A stretch of 64,000 nt of DNA from Cryptomeria japonica (lineage: Eukaryota; Streptophyta; Pinopsida; Cupressales; Cupressaceae), in contig NC_081408.1 of assembly GCF_030272615.1 (NCBI RefSeq), positions 613,344,477-613,408,476 of the forward strand, given 5' to 3'. The notes below the pieces were generated by a model. It ran no database searches and was not told where the DNA came from. It saw nothing but the letters and a program-made list of their open reading frames with translations. Shown piece by piece: positions 12,733 through 23,995 of this stretch. Position numbers and translations under genes: made by a program. Positions within the stretch are counted from its first letter, which is position 1. Each line of letters starts with the position of its first letter.

Positions 12733-14278
12733 ATGTCATCCAAAAACACAATAACAATGGGTGGAGAGGAGCGGCAAGCAGAGCAGCGAGCGGGAAGTTC
12801 AAATTTAAAATCTGGGGATGGCAGAAATCTTGAGGATGGCGGTCATCCTGCGGTGGAGCTAGTGATCATGCTGGTCCCCAGGCTTCTCAGAGTACTGAGG
12901 GGGACAAGACGACAGTCAAATTGGTGGAAGAGAAAGATTCCAAAACTGGGGACCCACATGATAGAGGTAAACAAAAGAAATGATCTTCTCTTTTTGGAGT
13001 CAGGCCTCTGGTGAAATCTGGTCTTCCGGAAGTTAAAAATATATATGATCCGGCAACAGGGGTTTCTGCTATTTTTGTTCCGGATAAGCTGGTTGGTTTC
13101 ACTTTGTCTGGCTTAGCTATGACCTTGGTGGGAAGGTTTGTTGGGTTTGGACCTAACATTGATGTTGTAAGGAATTTCATAAGGAGGAAATGGGTTCTTA
13201 AAGGTCAAGTAGATGTGGCGGCTTTGCCTAGGGGTTTTCTTTCCTTTGCCTTTAATAATGAAGAAGATATGAAGAAAATGCTTTGTTAAGGGCCATGGAT
13301 GTTCGACAAGTCAACCTTGGCTTTATAGAAATGGGCTCCTAACCTCCTACTGGGTGAATCCTTTTTTGTATCGGCGCCTGTGTGGATGCGTCTCCCTGGC
13401 CTTCCATTGGAATTTTGGAATGAGGAAGTCTTTAAAGGGATCGTGGGATCATTTGGTGAACTTCTTTCAATCGATCTGATGACAGCAACTAAATCAAGGT
13501 TGGTTTTTGCTCGTATTTGTGTGAATGTTAATCAAATGACAGACATGCCTCAATCTATCAAGATCTTGTCTAAATTAGGGAAATGGACCCAAGTTATTGG
13601 ATATGAATCTCTTCCGTTTGTTTGTTTTCATTGTAAAAAGTCGGGTCATTGGGCGAAATCTTGCCCACTTAAGAAGAGTAAGATTAGTAAAAATGACAGT
13701 AAAATGAAGTAGAAATGGCAAACGAAAGGGAAGAATGATGATATACCTTTAGAGGCTGTCCCTGAGAAGGAAGTTACTGAGATGAAAAATGAGGAAAGTA
13801 ACAGTGTGAATAGTAAAATTGAAAAATTAGTTTGTGAATGTTCTACCAAGAATAAAGAAAGTAACAACGAGGAAGAGTATGGGAAAGAAGAAAAGATCCA
13901 AAAATTTGAATTTATGATCAGAAGGTTGGTCCTATCATCCAGGGTAAAGATGATGAGAGTTCGTATGATGATGCTTCGGCTTCATCCAATAATAAAGAAA
14001 ATGAGGAAGACTTTAATGAAGTGCAGGACTGTAATATTTTGAATACTGAGCTTTTGTTGTTATTAACAAATGGAAGTCCAAAGCAGAATGGAATTATGAT
14101 CCCACACTCCCAATGCAAGACTCCTCCTAAAAGTTTGGAAATGGCGGTTCTTGAGGGAAATCTCAGGATTCTCGGTACTAAAGTAGGCAAGTCAAATAAT
14201 GGAGGACCTATTGTAGGTATCTCGACTAGAAGTAAGAATAAGAAAGGAGTAGATGTTGGAAGTCATAGCAAAAATTAG
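12733..14278 (+). pseudogene. LINE ORF1: DUF4283-like domain and CCHC zinc knuckle
   Basis: Starts three bases inside the LINE at ATG 12733. The N-terminal part is low complexity. From 13011 the frame reads a DUF4283-like domain (VGRFVGFGPNIDVVRNFI, then MRLPGLPLEFWNEE at 13383), followed by an intact CX2CX4HX4C knuckle, CFHCKKSGHWAKSC, at 13623-13664. A charged Lys/Glu-rich tail follows. In plant L1 elements this protein binds element RNA. It is broken by frameshifts near 13010 and 13900-14020 and by stops at 13287-13289, 13326-13328 and 13710-13712. Confidence 0.85.
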
Positions 14279-14379
14279 GGGAGACCTTCCCTAAAGAATC
14301 AGAGGGAACAGGAAAGTTGGAAGAACTGCGTTGATGGAACACAAAGCTCCATTGAGTTATCCTTATCCCTGGTTGAAGT

Positions 14380-17300
14380 ATGAAGATAATCTCATGGAAT
14401 ATAAGAGGGTTGAATGCCCTCTATAAGCAGGATGTGTTGCATAATATTGTTAGAGATCATAAAATGGATGTAATTCTTATTCAGGAAACTAAGATGTGCA
14501 AGGATAAAGTGGAAAGAATTAGAATTTTTAAAAGTAATGGGGTTATAGGAACTAGTTCGGAGGGTGCCTCAGGTGGAACAACTATCTTTTGGAACTAGAA
14601 TACTATTATAGGTAAGGAAATTGCTTCAGGGATCAATAGGACCTCAGTCTTGCTTAAGCATATTAAGGATAACTATGTTTGGGTTATCACTAATGTCTAT
14701 GCTCCCAATTCTAAAGCTGGAAGAACTAAGTTCTGGAGGAGTCTGGCTGAAGACAGATTAAGTTTTGTTGACAAAAGTTGGATGATCATGGGAGATTTCA
14801 ATACTCCTTTAAAAGAGGATGAAAAGGTGGGGGGCATCCCTTTGCTAATGGAGGGTAGACAAGATCTTATGGATTTTATTAATGATCAAGCTTTGAAGGA
14901 TGTGGATCTTCAAGGGATTAATTACACCTAAACCAATTAGAGAACTGGATCTGATCTTATTCAAGTAAGGCTTGATAGATCCCTTATTTCTTCTGATTGG
15001 CTATATAAATATAATTATTCTTTGGTGTAAATCATTAAGATTGGATCTGATCATTACCCTATTTCTTTCACTGCCAACTCAAAGTCTACCAAGTGAAATT
15101 TTCCTTTTAGGTTTGAAAAAGCTTGGTTATCCCACCCGACGTTGGAAGTCTGTGTTGTTGAATGGTGGAACTCAGAGATTGAGGGAACGATCTTATTAAG
15201 AGTTGCTAAAAAGCTTAACATTTTAAAAGCTAAAGTCAAGATATGGAACAAAGAGACTCTTGGAGATATCTTTAAAAGTAAAGATCAAATTAAGACTGAT
15301 TTAAAAGATGTTCAAGAGAAAATTCAAGAGGAAGGGTTTTCTAAGGATTTGAGAAATGTTGAAAATGGGTTGCTATCTAAATTCCATGAAATTATCTCTA
15401 ATGAAGAAACCTTTTGGAGACAAAGATCAAGAGCGTTGTATCTAAAGGAAGGTGACAAAAACACCAGGTTTTTCCACTTGACTACTCTTAAGCATAGGGC
15501 GGCTAATAGAATTTCCAGATTATCTTGCAATAGGTGGATTTTATTGGATGAAAATGAAATAAGAAAGAAAGCTATGGATTTTTTTAGCAATCTATTGGGA
15601 GGGGTGGACGCACTGGATATCAGTAATCAATACCTTCTTGTTCAAGCTATCCCTCCTATTTTAAAGGAGGATGATACCAAAAATCTATCTCGGATCCCTT
15701 CAAATTAGGAAATCAAAAAGGCAGTATTTATTTTAATGGAGATAAGTCTCCTAGTCTGGATGGATTCCCAATGCTTTTTTTCCAGAACTTTTGGCATATT
15801 GTGGAGACTGATATCTGTAATGGAGTTAAAGAATTCTTTGGTTCGAGGAGGATTTTAAAAGAAATCAATGCTACCTTTATTGTTCTTATTCCTAATATCT
15901 CTAGAGTTGATTCTCTTAATAAGTTCAGACCTATCAACCTTTGTAATTTTGTTTACAAGATTATATCTAAGGTTCTTACTTCTAGAATGCTAGATATCCT
16001 TCCCCGCATTATTTCGGCTCAGCATAATGGTTTTGTCCCTCGAAGACAGATTCTAGATTCTATTATTTTTGTTCATGAGAATATTCATTCTTTAGCTGCT
16101 GCTAAAAAATAGGGCTTTTTTCTTAAGATGGATATGTCTAAGGCTTATGATAGAGTGAATTGGCAATTCCTTTTTAGAATTATGAAATCTTTTGGTTTTG
16201 GGGATAAGGTGATTAAGCTTTGTTTTTAGTTGACCGGTACTTCTACCTCTGCAGTTATTATTAATGGATCCCCTTCCAGTTTCTTTAAAAGTTCTAGTGG
16301 CCTAAGACAGGGGGACCCCATCTCTCCAATCTTGTTTACTCTTTTAGCTGAAAGTTTGGGTAGATTTATTATGAGAAATGTGGAAGAAGGTAAACTCAAA
16401 TGCCTTAAACCTTCATCTTCCAATATAACCTGTACTCATGAACAATTTGTTGATGATTTGATCACAATGGGAAGCTACCATTAGAGAAGCAAGAAACATG
16501 AAGAGTGTTATGGATTCCTATGAAACTGCATCAGGTCAAAAAATAAATTGGGATAAGATTTTTTTGTTCTTTATCAATACCCCTGAGGATAGACAAAGAA
16601 GGATTGAAATAATCCTTGGTTGCAAAATTGTTGAGTTCCCTTCAACCTATTTGGGTCTCCCTCTATGTTTTAAGCCTTCAGAGAATTTCTGGATGAAGTT
16701 AGTTGATAGATTCAATACCAAGTTGGCTGGGTGGAAAGGAGCCCTCCTTAGCCAAGCGGGTAAGATGATGATGCTTAAAGCTACCATTCAAAATTTGCCT
16801 ATCTATGCCCTCAATCTGTTTAAAATCCCCAAAAAGTTTGTGGAGGCAATTGAAAGAATTCAAAAAAAATTCTTATGGTTGGGAGTGGAAGATAAAAATA
16901 GAATCTCCCTTATTGCATGGAATAATATTTGTACTCCTAAGAAGTATGGGGGCTTGGGATTAAGAAATATTATTTTTATGAAGAATGCATTGTTAGCTAA
17001 ACAAATCTAGAGAATGAAAGGGGAGGAAAGAGAATGGAATTTAATCTAGGAAAAGAAAAATCTTTACATGCAACCTTCTGACGAAGAATTTATGGAAAAT
17101 ACTTTTTTGGTTCAAGGTTCTACTATTTGGAATGCAGTTCAAATGGCTAAAGAATGGGCAGTAGCTGGAAGAATGTGGAAATTGGGAAATGGGAGAATTA
17201 TTAGATTTTGGGAGGACAAATGGCTTATGGATAAAATGTTGGAGGAAATTCCTCTTTAAGGAATGGAAAGACTAGTTCAAAAGTAGGTATGGAGGCTTTG

Positions 17301-18550
17301 TTAGAAACTACTGGATAAATGGGAAATGGATTGAGCTCAACCAACATTGTCCAGGATTAAAATGTCTAGAGATTCTCCTTTCTTCTAAAAAATTGGGGGA
17401 CAACGTTAAGGATTATATGATTTGGAAGGAAACTTCAGATGGGAAATATTTTGTGTCTTCAGCAGTGTCTATCCACAACAAAGTGTCGGACGAGATCCCT
17501 TTGTGTGCTAAAGTATGGATAAATAAGTTGATGCCCAAAATTAATATCTTCTTTTGGATTTTTATCCAAAATAAGGTGTTAACTCTTGATAATCTCCACA
17601 AACGTGGATTTGTTTTTCCGAACAAGTGTTCTCTTTGTTGCAGGGAGGAGGAGTCTGCTTGTCATATCCTCTACCAGTGTAATTTCAATCAGGAAATTTG
17701 GAATATGATTTTCAGTAAGTGGAAGTTGTGCTGGGTTTTCCCGAATTCTTTGGAAGAGTTTTGGAAGCAATGGTTTTGTCCTACTTCCAATTCTAAGAAT
17801 GATGACATCTGGAAACTTACTCTCCCTAATGTTATATGGAAAATTTTGAAGGAGTGTAACAACAGAATTTTTAGGGACAAAAGTGCTAACCCTCAAGTGG
17901 TGGTGGATAAAATCTATAGAGGGATTTTTGAATGTTTAAATGGATATGATCATGGTTTAGCTGCTAAAGAAGACTTTAATGAAAGATGAAATTTATCCAA
18001 TAACAAAATCAGTACGGATAAGGGTCGGGATGGTCTTGCATGGTGCTTTCCTTCTCAGGGATGGATTAAGGCCAACTTTGATGGGGTATCTAAGGGGAAT
18101 CCAGGGAAAGGTGGTTATGGGGGAATTGTTAGGAATTTTGCTGGAAGTTGCATTGTGGCAGTTGTTGGCCCCTTGGGTAATCAGACTAGTCATTATGCTA
18201 AAGATGTTGCAGCGTTGAACACTTTGATTATTGCAAAAGATCTTAATTATGATAATCTATGGTTGGAAGGAGATTCTCTTAACATAATTAAATGCCTTAA
18301 GGGAGAAATTGAGCCTTCATGGACTATAGAAAATATTATTTTTAGAGCTAGAGAAATAATTGCTAGCTTTAAATTTATTATTATGGAGCATGCCTATTGA
18401 GGAAAAAAAGGGGTTGCAGATGGGTTAGCAAACCTAGGCGTTATGTCCGAAGACCAATGTATATGGAATGGGGAAGTTAATATGGATTTTAATATTAAAG
18501 ATCTTATCAGAAATGACAGATTTATGGGGAAAGAGGGATCGCACTATTAA
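14380..18550 (+). pseudogene. LINE ORF2: endonuclease, reverse transcriptase, zf-RVT and RNase H
   Basis: Begins at ATG 14380 (MKIISWNIRGLN). Endonuclease motifs: SWNIRGLN, LIQETK, NVYAPN, IMGDFNTPL and a GSDHYP near 15040. RT motifs: FRPINLCNFVYKIISKVL (15926), QHNGFVPRRQ, KMDMSKAYDRVNW (16126), GLRQGDPISPILF (16300) and a catalytic box reading FVDDL near 16446. A Cys-rich zf-RVT region (CSLCCREEESACHILYQC, 17630) precedes a plant-type RNase H (NFDGVSKGNPG near 18074, LEGDS near 18265, GVADGLANL near 18415). Several stops and frameshifts are present. The glutamate usually seen in the RNase H AEL motif appears as alanine (VAAL). Confidence 0.9.
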
Positions 18551-18659
18551 TCATGAATGTTGTAATGAGTAATATTAAAATGTTTGCAAAGGTAATGATG
18601 ACACATCAGAACGACAAAGTCCTAATCAAAAATATTAATTTACCGCACACTTTGTGGGT

Positions 18660-21413
18660 ATGCATTTTCAAAATTTTGAGTGTCATTGGGAAGAAAGCTT
18701 TGAAGTTGCAGAAGAGAAGAAATTATAAATCAAATTCTACAATGGGGGGGATCTAAGAAGAGAGGAACCTGATAATATTTTGACATGGAAGGAGATGCCT
18801 AAGGTTTGGGCTAAGCTAGAGAAAGGATTCATGATGAATTTTATGGAAAGGTTGGTCGCCTATGATAAAGGCAGAGTTAACTTAGAGGTCACCATAGTCA
18901 CTGAAAATTGGATTAATGGATCCTTCAAAATTCATGGTGTTAGGTTTAAGCTGGATGCGGATCTCATAGCTATGGTTACAGGTATGCCCAACTCTAGCCT
19001 TAAATTCTTTAGAGACCTGAAAGTGTCTAATAACGTTGTTAAACTTTTTTCGTGAAAAGAGAAGGAGAGAGAAAAAATAGGAAAAGCTATGGGGGGTTTT
19101 ATGATGCTTCCAATATTAAGAAAATCTAGGGTTGTGTGCTCAATGCCATCATGGAATATATTACTGTGGAGGGTCATTTTACCAGGTTCCACACATACCA
19201 TTTTGTGCTTTTAAATCATTTTAGACATGAGAAGAGGATATCTCTACCTTATTACTGGTGGCATTTTGGATATGTTGATATGGTTTCGTCATTGATGTCA
19301 ACACTTGTCATTGCTTGTCAACACTTATCAACACTTGGAGATTTTGGTTATGTTCACTGGCAAGTCAAAGACTTATGCAAAGTCACCTGTATTTGGTTCA
19401 TCGACAGATTATGTTGTTCACCGGAACTTGGAATGACTTGGAGATTACTTGGTTATGTCAAAGACATTATTTGATCACTTGGTTTTGGCGATTTGGTTAA
19501 TTATTTATTCGGGTTTGCATATTTGTTGTCACCAACAAATAGGTCCAAGATAAGCACCGATAGACATATCTATTACAGATCAGCACGACATGTTATTGAG
19601 ATGATTTATTATTGTTGTAAATGCATTGAGCCGACATCATGCATCGGATATTGATTTGTTTATAATTGATTTTATTGTAATATCTTTTAGTGAGCCGACC
19701 TATTCAATTGGTCTTAGGTTATGGTATAAATGTAAGATCTCATTTGTGAGATTAAGGTGTGAATGCGAAAAGGATTGCAATAAGGTATATGCAAAAATAA
19801 GCAGAGCTATACACGCAGACATCATTTGAAGGTTGAAGGAAGGATCTTGTGGAGGCAGTCAGAACTAAACTGATACTAAATCTAGCATATGGAGATGTTA
19901 TTTTATGTAGTACATTATCATTGGATTTAATCATCCAATTGTAGTTAGTGAGACTCTCATTTTTTGTTTGAGCAGTGAGCTCTAGGCAAATGGCCTTTCT
20001 GCATGTGCAAAATCCATATTGTAAATGCATACTATCTACAGTAGTATCATTTGATTGTGGATAAGGCTTCCCACCATGGTTTTTCCCCTTATAGGATTTC
20101 CACATACAAATAATTGTGTTATGTGTTGTGGATGTTATTGTCTTTCTGTTTCATGCATTAATCTTTATCGGTACTGCAATTAACTGTTAAGACTGTCTAC
20201 CATCATAAAGTTTGGTTTACTGGTATTAAGCATTAAGTTTTGGTTAAGTTAATTTTGGTTGAATTTATTGGACAACTGATTCACCCCCCCCCCTCTCAGT
20301 TGTCTTCGAGACCTAACAATTACCTCTTTAGGTCTTTGTCGTGGTCTCTGAATAAACATAGCAAGAACCCTGCCTCACCTGTGATTCATAGCAGCCTTAT
20401 TTTTCTCATTTATGAGCATTGCAAGATCCTGGCATTCCAAGAAAACAAGAGATTGTCGGCATCTCTGGGGAAAGGTAAGAGGAAGATGGAGGAAGGCAGG
20501 CCTAGCAAGGAAGAGGGTACACAAAGAAAAAAGGTTAAAAAGCTACTTTGGAGAAATTCAAGAGGATAAGGGTAATCATAAGAATACGGAGATTGAATCT
20601 GAGGACATTGGTAAAGATGGAAGTGAGATGGAGACCGATGAGTCTGATGGAGAAGAGAGCTAGAAGGAAGAGGAAGTGGGAGAAGAGGAAGGAGGAGCTG
20701 AGGAAGTTTTTGATCAAAATAGTCCGACCCATAGTATGAGCATAGGAATTGTTAATAGTCAGCCACTAGAAGAGTAGGACAAGGTTAATGAGGAAAAGGA
20801 AAAGGAAATTGAGCAAGAAAAGGGCAAGGAAATAGAGCAGGAGAAGGACAAGGAGAATTCGAGCAGGTGTCAGGATAAAGATGGAGAGGGGATTATTGTA
20901 GACAAACTCAAAAACCAGTTTGAGGCTCGCATGGGGTTTGACAGGTGGGTTTATGAAGGAATCAAGAAGATGGAAAGAACTAAAAAACATAAAGAAGAAA
21001 AAGGGAAGAAAACCAAAATAAACTAGGAATAGTGGAAAAAAGGAATAGAGGAAAAATTGGAGAAGTTGGAAGCTCAGATTGGTAATCTTGAGGAAGGAAA
21101 AACAACTATGAAAAAATTTCTGATGATGATTACGGATATCCTTACCTTTGTTACTAAGAATTTACAGGATATTTCCAATTTCCTTGATGGTTCCAGCATC
21201 CCCAAACCTATAGTGGATCTTGATATTGATGAGGATGCTATTGAGGAAGGAACAGTGGAAAGTGCTCCTGGTGGTGCGGTGAAAAGAACAAGAGCAAGCA
21301 TGAAAAAAGTTGTTGTGACCTCTTCCAAGGATATCCCTAAGCTTAGGGATAATATCAAAGATTTGCAAGGGATTAGCGGAAATCTGGCTAGTGCCCTAAA
21401 AAACATGAAGTAA
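18660..21413 (+). pseudogene. LINE ORF3: PMD-like N-terminal domain, charged linker, coiled-coil C-terminus
   Basis: Lies between the ORF2 stop and the LINE tail, inside the target-site duplications. The likely start is ATG 18660 (MHFQNFECHWEESFEVAEE); ATG 18553, two bases past the ORF2 stop, is an alternative in another frame. The N-terminal domain has NGSFKIHGVRFKLDADLIA then VTGMP (about 18915-18990), and HFTRFHTYHFVLLNHFRHEK and RISLPYYWWHF (19163-19270). After the nested solo LTR it resumes with KNPASPVIHSSLIFLIYEHC (20366). Next come a basic stretch (20457-20550), an acidic stretch (20580-20660), a Glu/Lys-rich stretch (20766-21010) and a predicted coiled coil (from 21057) to TAA 21411-21413. 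Plant L1 elements normally have two ORFs. One frameshift near 19095 and several stops break it. Confidence 0.7.
19273..20318 (+). mobile_element. Solo LTR of Copia type nested in LINE ORF3
   Basis: Starts TGTTGATATGG with the box CGTCATTGATGTCAACAC and ends with a poly(C) box (GATTCACC..CTCTCAG) and GACCTAACA. It contains the conserved block ATGGTTTTTCCCCTTATAGG. ORF3 coding stops at its left edge and resumes at its right edge, which sets the boundaries. I do not see a convincing 5-bp duplication (GGATA left, ATTAC right), so it may be mutated or the termini may be off by a few bases. Confidence 0.75.
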
Positions 21414-21607
21414 TTTGTTTTGTGTCTCGTTTATGTTTTAATTGGACTTGGATGGTTTTGTTGGGCTTTTTTGTTGATTTATGCCCATGACTGTGCTGGT
21501 TTTTCGGCAGTTTGTCTTTTCTTGTTGCTTAATGCTTTTACCTCTTAAGGATATTTTGTAAAGGGTTTCGGGATCCCTTCAAAACCTGCTTTTCCCGTAA
21601 TAAAAAA

Positions 21608-21906
21608 AACATTGGTGGTCATTGAGATAATTGTTCCAAACTCTACCAACCATAGGAGTAATGCTCAAATGGCCACCTAAATACTGTAGATTTGCAGTAT
21701 GCTAGCACAACATGCAGACATCTTTGTGGTGCGCTGGTGTCAACGAGTCATGTTGTTAACAAGGTTGGAGAAAATGCCAAAATAGCAGGTGTAGGGGAAA
21801 TCCAAGCAAACAAAAGGACAAAGAGGTGAAGACGGTCTCCACTCAGCCTAAAGCAAAGGTGCCTATGCAATGTGAGATTGCAAAGGGTGCAATTTACGAT
21901 ACTTTA
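21608..21906 (-). mobile_element. 5' LTR of element G, right portion
   Basis: Begins with the second copy of the LINE target-site duplication and continues the homology to 9430-9732 (for example CAAATGGCCACCT, TGTGGTGCGCTGGTGTC, GGGTGCAATTTACGATA). This is the U3 end of the minus-oriented LTR. The exact right terminus is uncertain by a few bases. Confidence 0.75.
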
Positions 21907-23282
21907 GTTTCAATATGCGAGAAATAGTATTTATATGCAGAAAAGAGTTTTTAATGTCCCAGTGGAAGAATTATTGGCATTCCTCTATATTGTAAATATT
22001 ATTTATTATAATCATAGATATAATGTTTATGATTTGCATATGTTGCACCATCAGGTTCACAAATCTTATGTTGCTCATATGGTAGAGTTAGTTGTTGTTG
22101 TTTCTGACAGTGAGATGTCTGTTAAAACTGGTCTAGAGAATGCTTGGTAGTTCTTTGATGTGTGGATATAAGTGTTGCATCTTGGAGGAAATCTTCATTT
22201 GGTTTGTACAGTGTTCTAGATTATTTATTTTTCTAGTGTTGATTTGATCGACAAGTGAAGTTATGTTATTTTGTGTTCAATGTTCATGGTTGGTTTGCTT
22301 TCTGGCTATTTAAGGTTGTATATTTTATCACGATTATGCTCTTTTGGTTCTAAAACGCATTGAAAGTTGATCTTGTATGTTGATATGGGTCTCACTATGG
22401 CAGGTGTATCTCTGCATTGCATATTTTACATTGGAGATTATTTTTGGGCCAACAGGTTAATGTGTTTCTTTGTTTTCCTACACGTTTCATTTATTGCTAA
22501 CTTTGGTGGATGTTCTAGCATGTGTGGTTTTTTGTAATTAACTTTGAAGGATGTTTCGTGATGTGTTTGGGTCCCCTTTATCTCCTAGAGTGGACTGTGT
22601 TTGGTTTTATTGGTATGAGTGGCCTAATTTATGTAATATTGTTTACTTTATATGTGGTCGATCTAGTTGAGGTTTTTAATGAATGATCTTGTATATATAG
22701 ATGTACGGACATATTAGTTGATGTATAGAATGTGTATAAATGGATGTGAAGTATATGTGAATGATATGCAAGAAGAATTGGTGTCAAAGTTAGTTTGTGA
22801 AGATATTTGATGATGATCTCTTCAATGTGACAATGTTTTAGGACAATAATTGTTGTTAGATGTGTTTGCCATGATATTGGTCGCTTGACATTGTGGTTCA
22901 AGGATAATTTCATGATCAAGAGATCTTTGTTCATTTCAATTCACTTATTCCCTATACCCATTGAAAGAAGGTGTGTTCCTTTTGGTAGCTTATACAGACC
23001 TTTGTATCTTGCCCTAGTTGTGTGCCTTAGTCTTACAAGTCCCATCAGGTGAATTGAGATCCTTGGCCTTGACCCTAAAATTTTTTAATCAGTTATTCAT
23101 ATTGTGACTGTGATTGTCACCATGGGTTCTCCCTATTTTTTGTTTTCCACATAAATCTGGTGGTCATGTGTTTGTTGTGCTTTGTGCTTTAATTGTGATT
23201 TTAAGTTTTATAAATCAAAATTAAAGCATTGTAAGGTTTGGATTGATTCACCCCCCCTCTCAATCCTTTGGTGTGTTCAACA
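21907..23282 (+). mobile_element. 3' part of the 5' LTR of Copia element E
   Basis: Ends with the poly(C) box (GATTCACCCCCCCTCTCAAT) and GTGTTCAACA, directly followed by a primer-binding site and a Copia gag, so it is a 5' LTR. Its own TG start is not present here. The start most likely lies at 8414, with element G inserted between. Apart from that, no coding signal is seen. Confidence 0.65.
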
Positions 23283-23284
23283 AT

Positions 23285-23298
23285 TGGTATTAGAGCCT
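23285..23298 (+). promoter_or_regulatory. Primer-binding site of Copia element E
   Basis: TTGGTATTAGAGCC lies two bases after the LTR end and differs by one base from the initiator-Met tRNA complement TGGTATCAGAGC used by many plant LTR retrotransposons. Confidence 0.8.
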
Positions 23299-23340
23299 AG
23301 TTCCTCTTAAAGAAGATTAACCACTCAAGGAAGATCTATA

Positions 23341-23995
23341 ATGGTGTATGAAGTTAATTACAAAGTACTTAAGTTTGATTGCACTAATTACTCCTATTGG
23401 AAGGAAAGGATGAAATATTATTTGGAATCTTTGCCAACTAGAATATGTGTAATTATCTACACAGGGTGTACTACTATAGTAAATGGTCCTTAAACTCTGG
23501 ATGAAGTTAAAGAACATGAAAATAATTCAAAGGCTATATTTTCTATTATCAGCTACTTGAGTGATCCAATATTTTCTAAATTTATGGGGTTGAAATATAC
23601 TAAAGAGACATGGGAGAAGCTTAGTAGTGTAAATGAAGGTGATTTGAAGATAAAGCAAGCCAAGTTGACAAACTTGAAGCACAAATTTGATAACCTAAGG
23701 ATGTATAATGATAAGAACATTGAAAGCTATCTACACTAAGTAAATGAGATTGTAAGTATAATTAGGTGTATTGGTGGAAAATTAGAAGAATGTGAAGTTG
23801 TCAGAAAAGTGATGCTAACATTGTTTAAATTATATAAAGCTAAGAATTATGTCATTAAATAAAGTCATGATATGGACAAATACACTTTGGATCAACTCTA
23901 TGGCTCACTCTTTGCCTTTGAGATTGTTGAGTTAGATGATTTCTGGAAAGAGAAGAAAGAAGCAACATTCAAAGCTACCAAGAAGATTGAAGACA
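23341..23995 (+). pseudogene. Copia element E gag, N-terminal fragment
   Basis: Begins at ATG 23341 and stays in one frame. It has the features of plant Copia gag (UBN2-type): FDCTNYSYWKERMKYYL, ETWEKLSSVNEGDLKIKQAK, LKHKFDNLRMYNDKNIESYL. The role in the family is the capsid-forming nucleic-acid-binding protein. In-frame stops occur at 23491, 23737 and 23860. The reading is cut at 23995, where the LTR of minus-strand element B begins, so zinc knuckle and pol are absent; they would be beyond the window if the nest model holds. Confidence 0.8.

Larger units (their letters stand above)
12730..21607 (+). mobile_element. Full-length L1-type LINE with three ORFs, inserted in element G LTR
   Basis: Bounded by a perfect 18-bp duplication AACATTGGTGGTCATTGA (12712-12729 and 21608-21625; the first AA could belong to the tail). 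The empty site survives in the sister LTR near 9430. Contents in order: ORF1 with zinc knuckle, ORF2 with endonuclease, RT and RNase H, an extra ORF3, a 3' UTR and a short A-tail ending CCCGTAATAAAAAAAA. A 1,046-bp solo LTR (19273-20318) was inserted later, so the original LINE was about 7.8 kb. ORFs contain stops and frameshifts, so the copy is inactive. Confidence 0.92.

Noticed and set aside
19273-20318. 5-bp target duplication of the solo LTR in LINE ORF3
   Set aside because: GGATA and ATTAC do not match; the LTR call stands on its termini and the interrupted ORF only.
20766-21406. Minus-strand hydrophobic frames that look like membrane proteins
   Set aside because: They are shadows of the Glu/Lys-rich and coiled-coil coding of LINE ORF3 on the plus strand.
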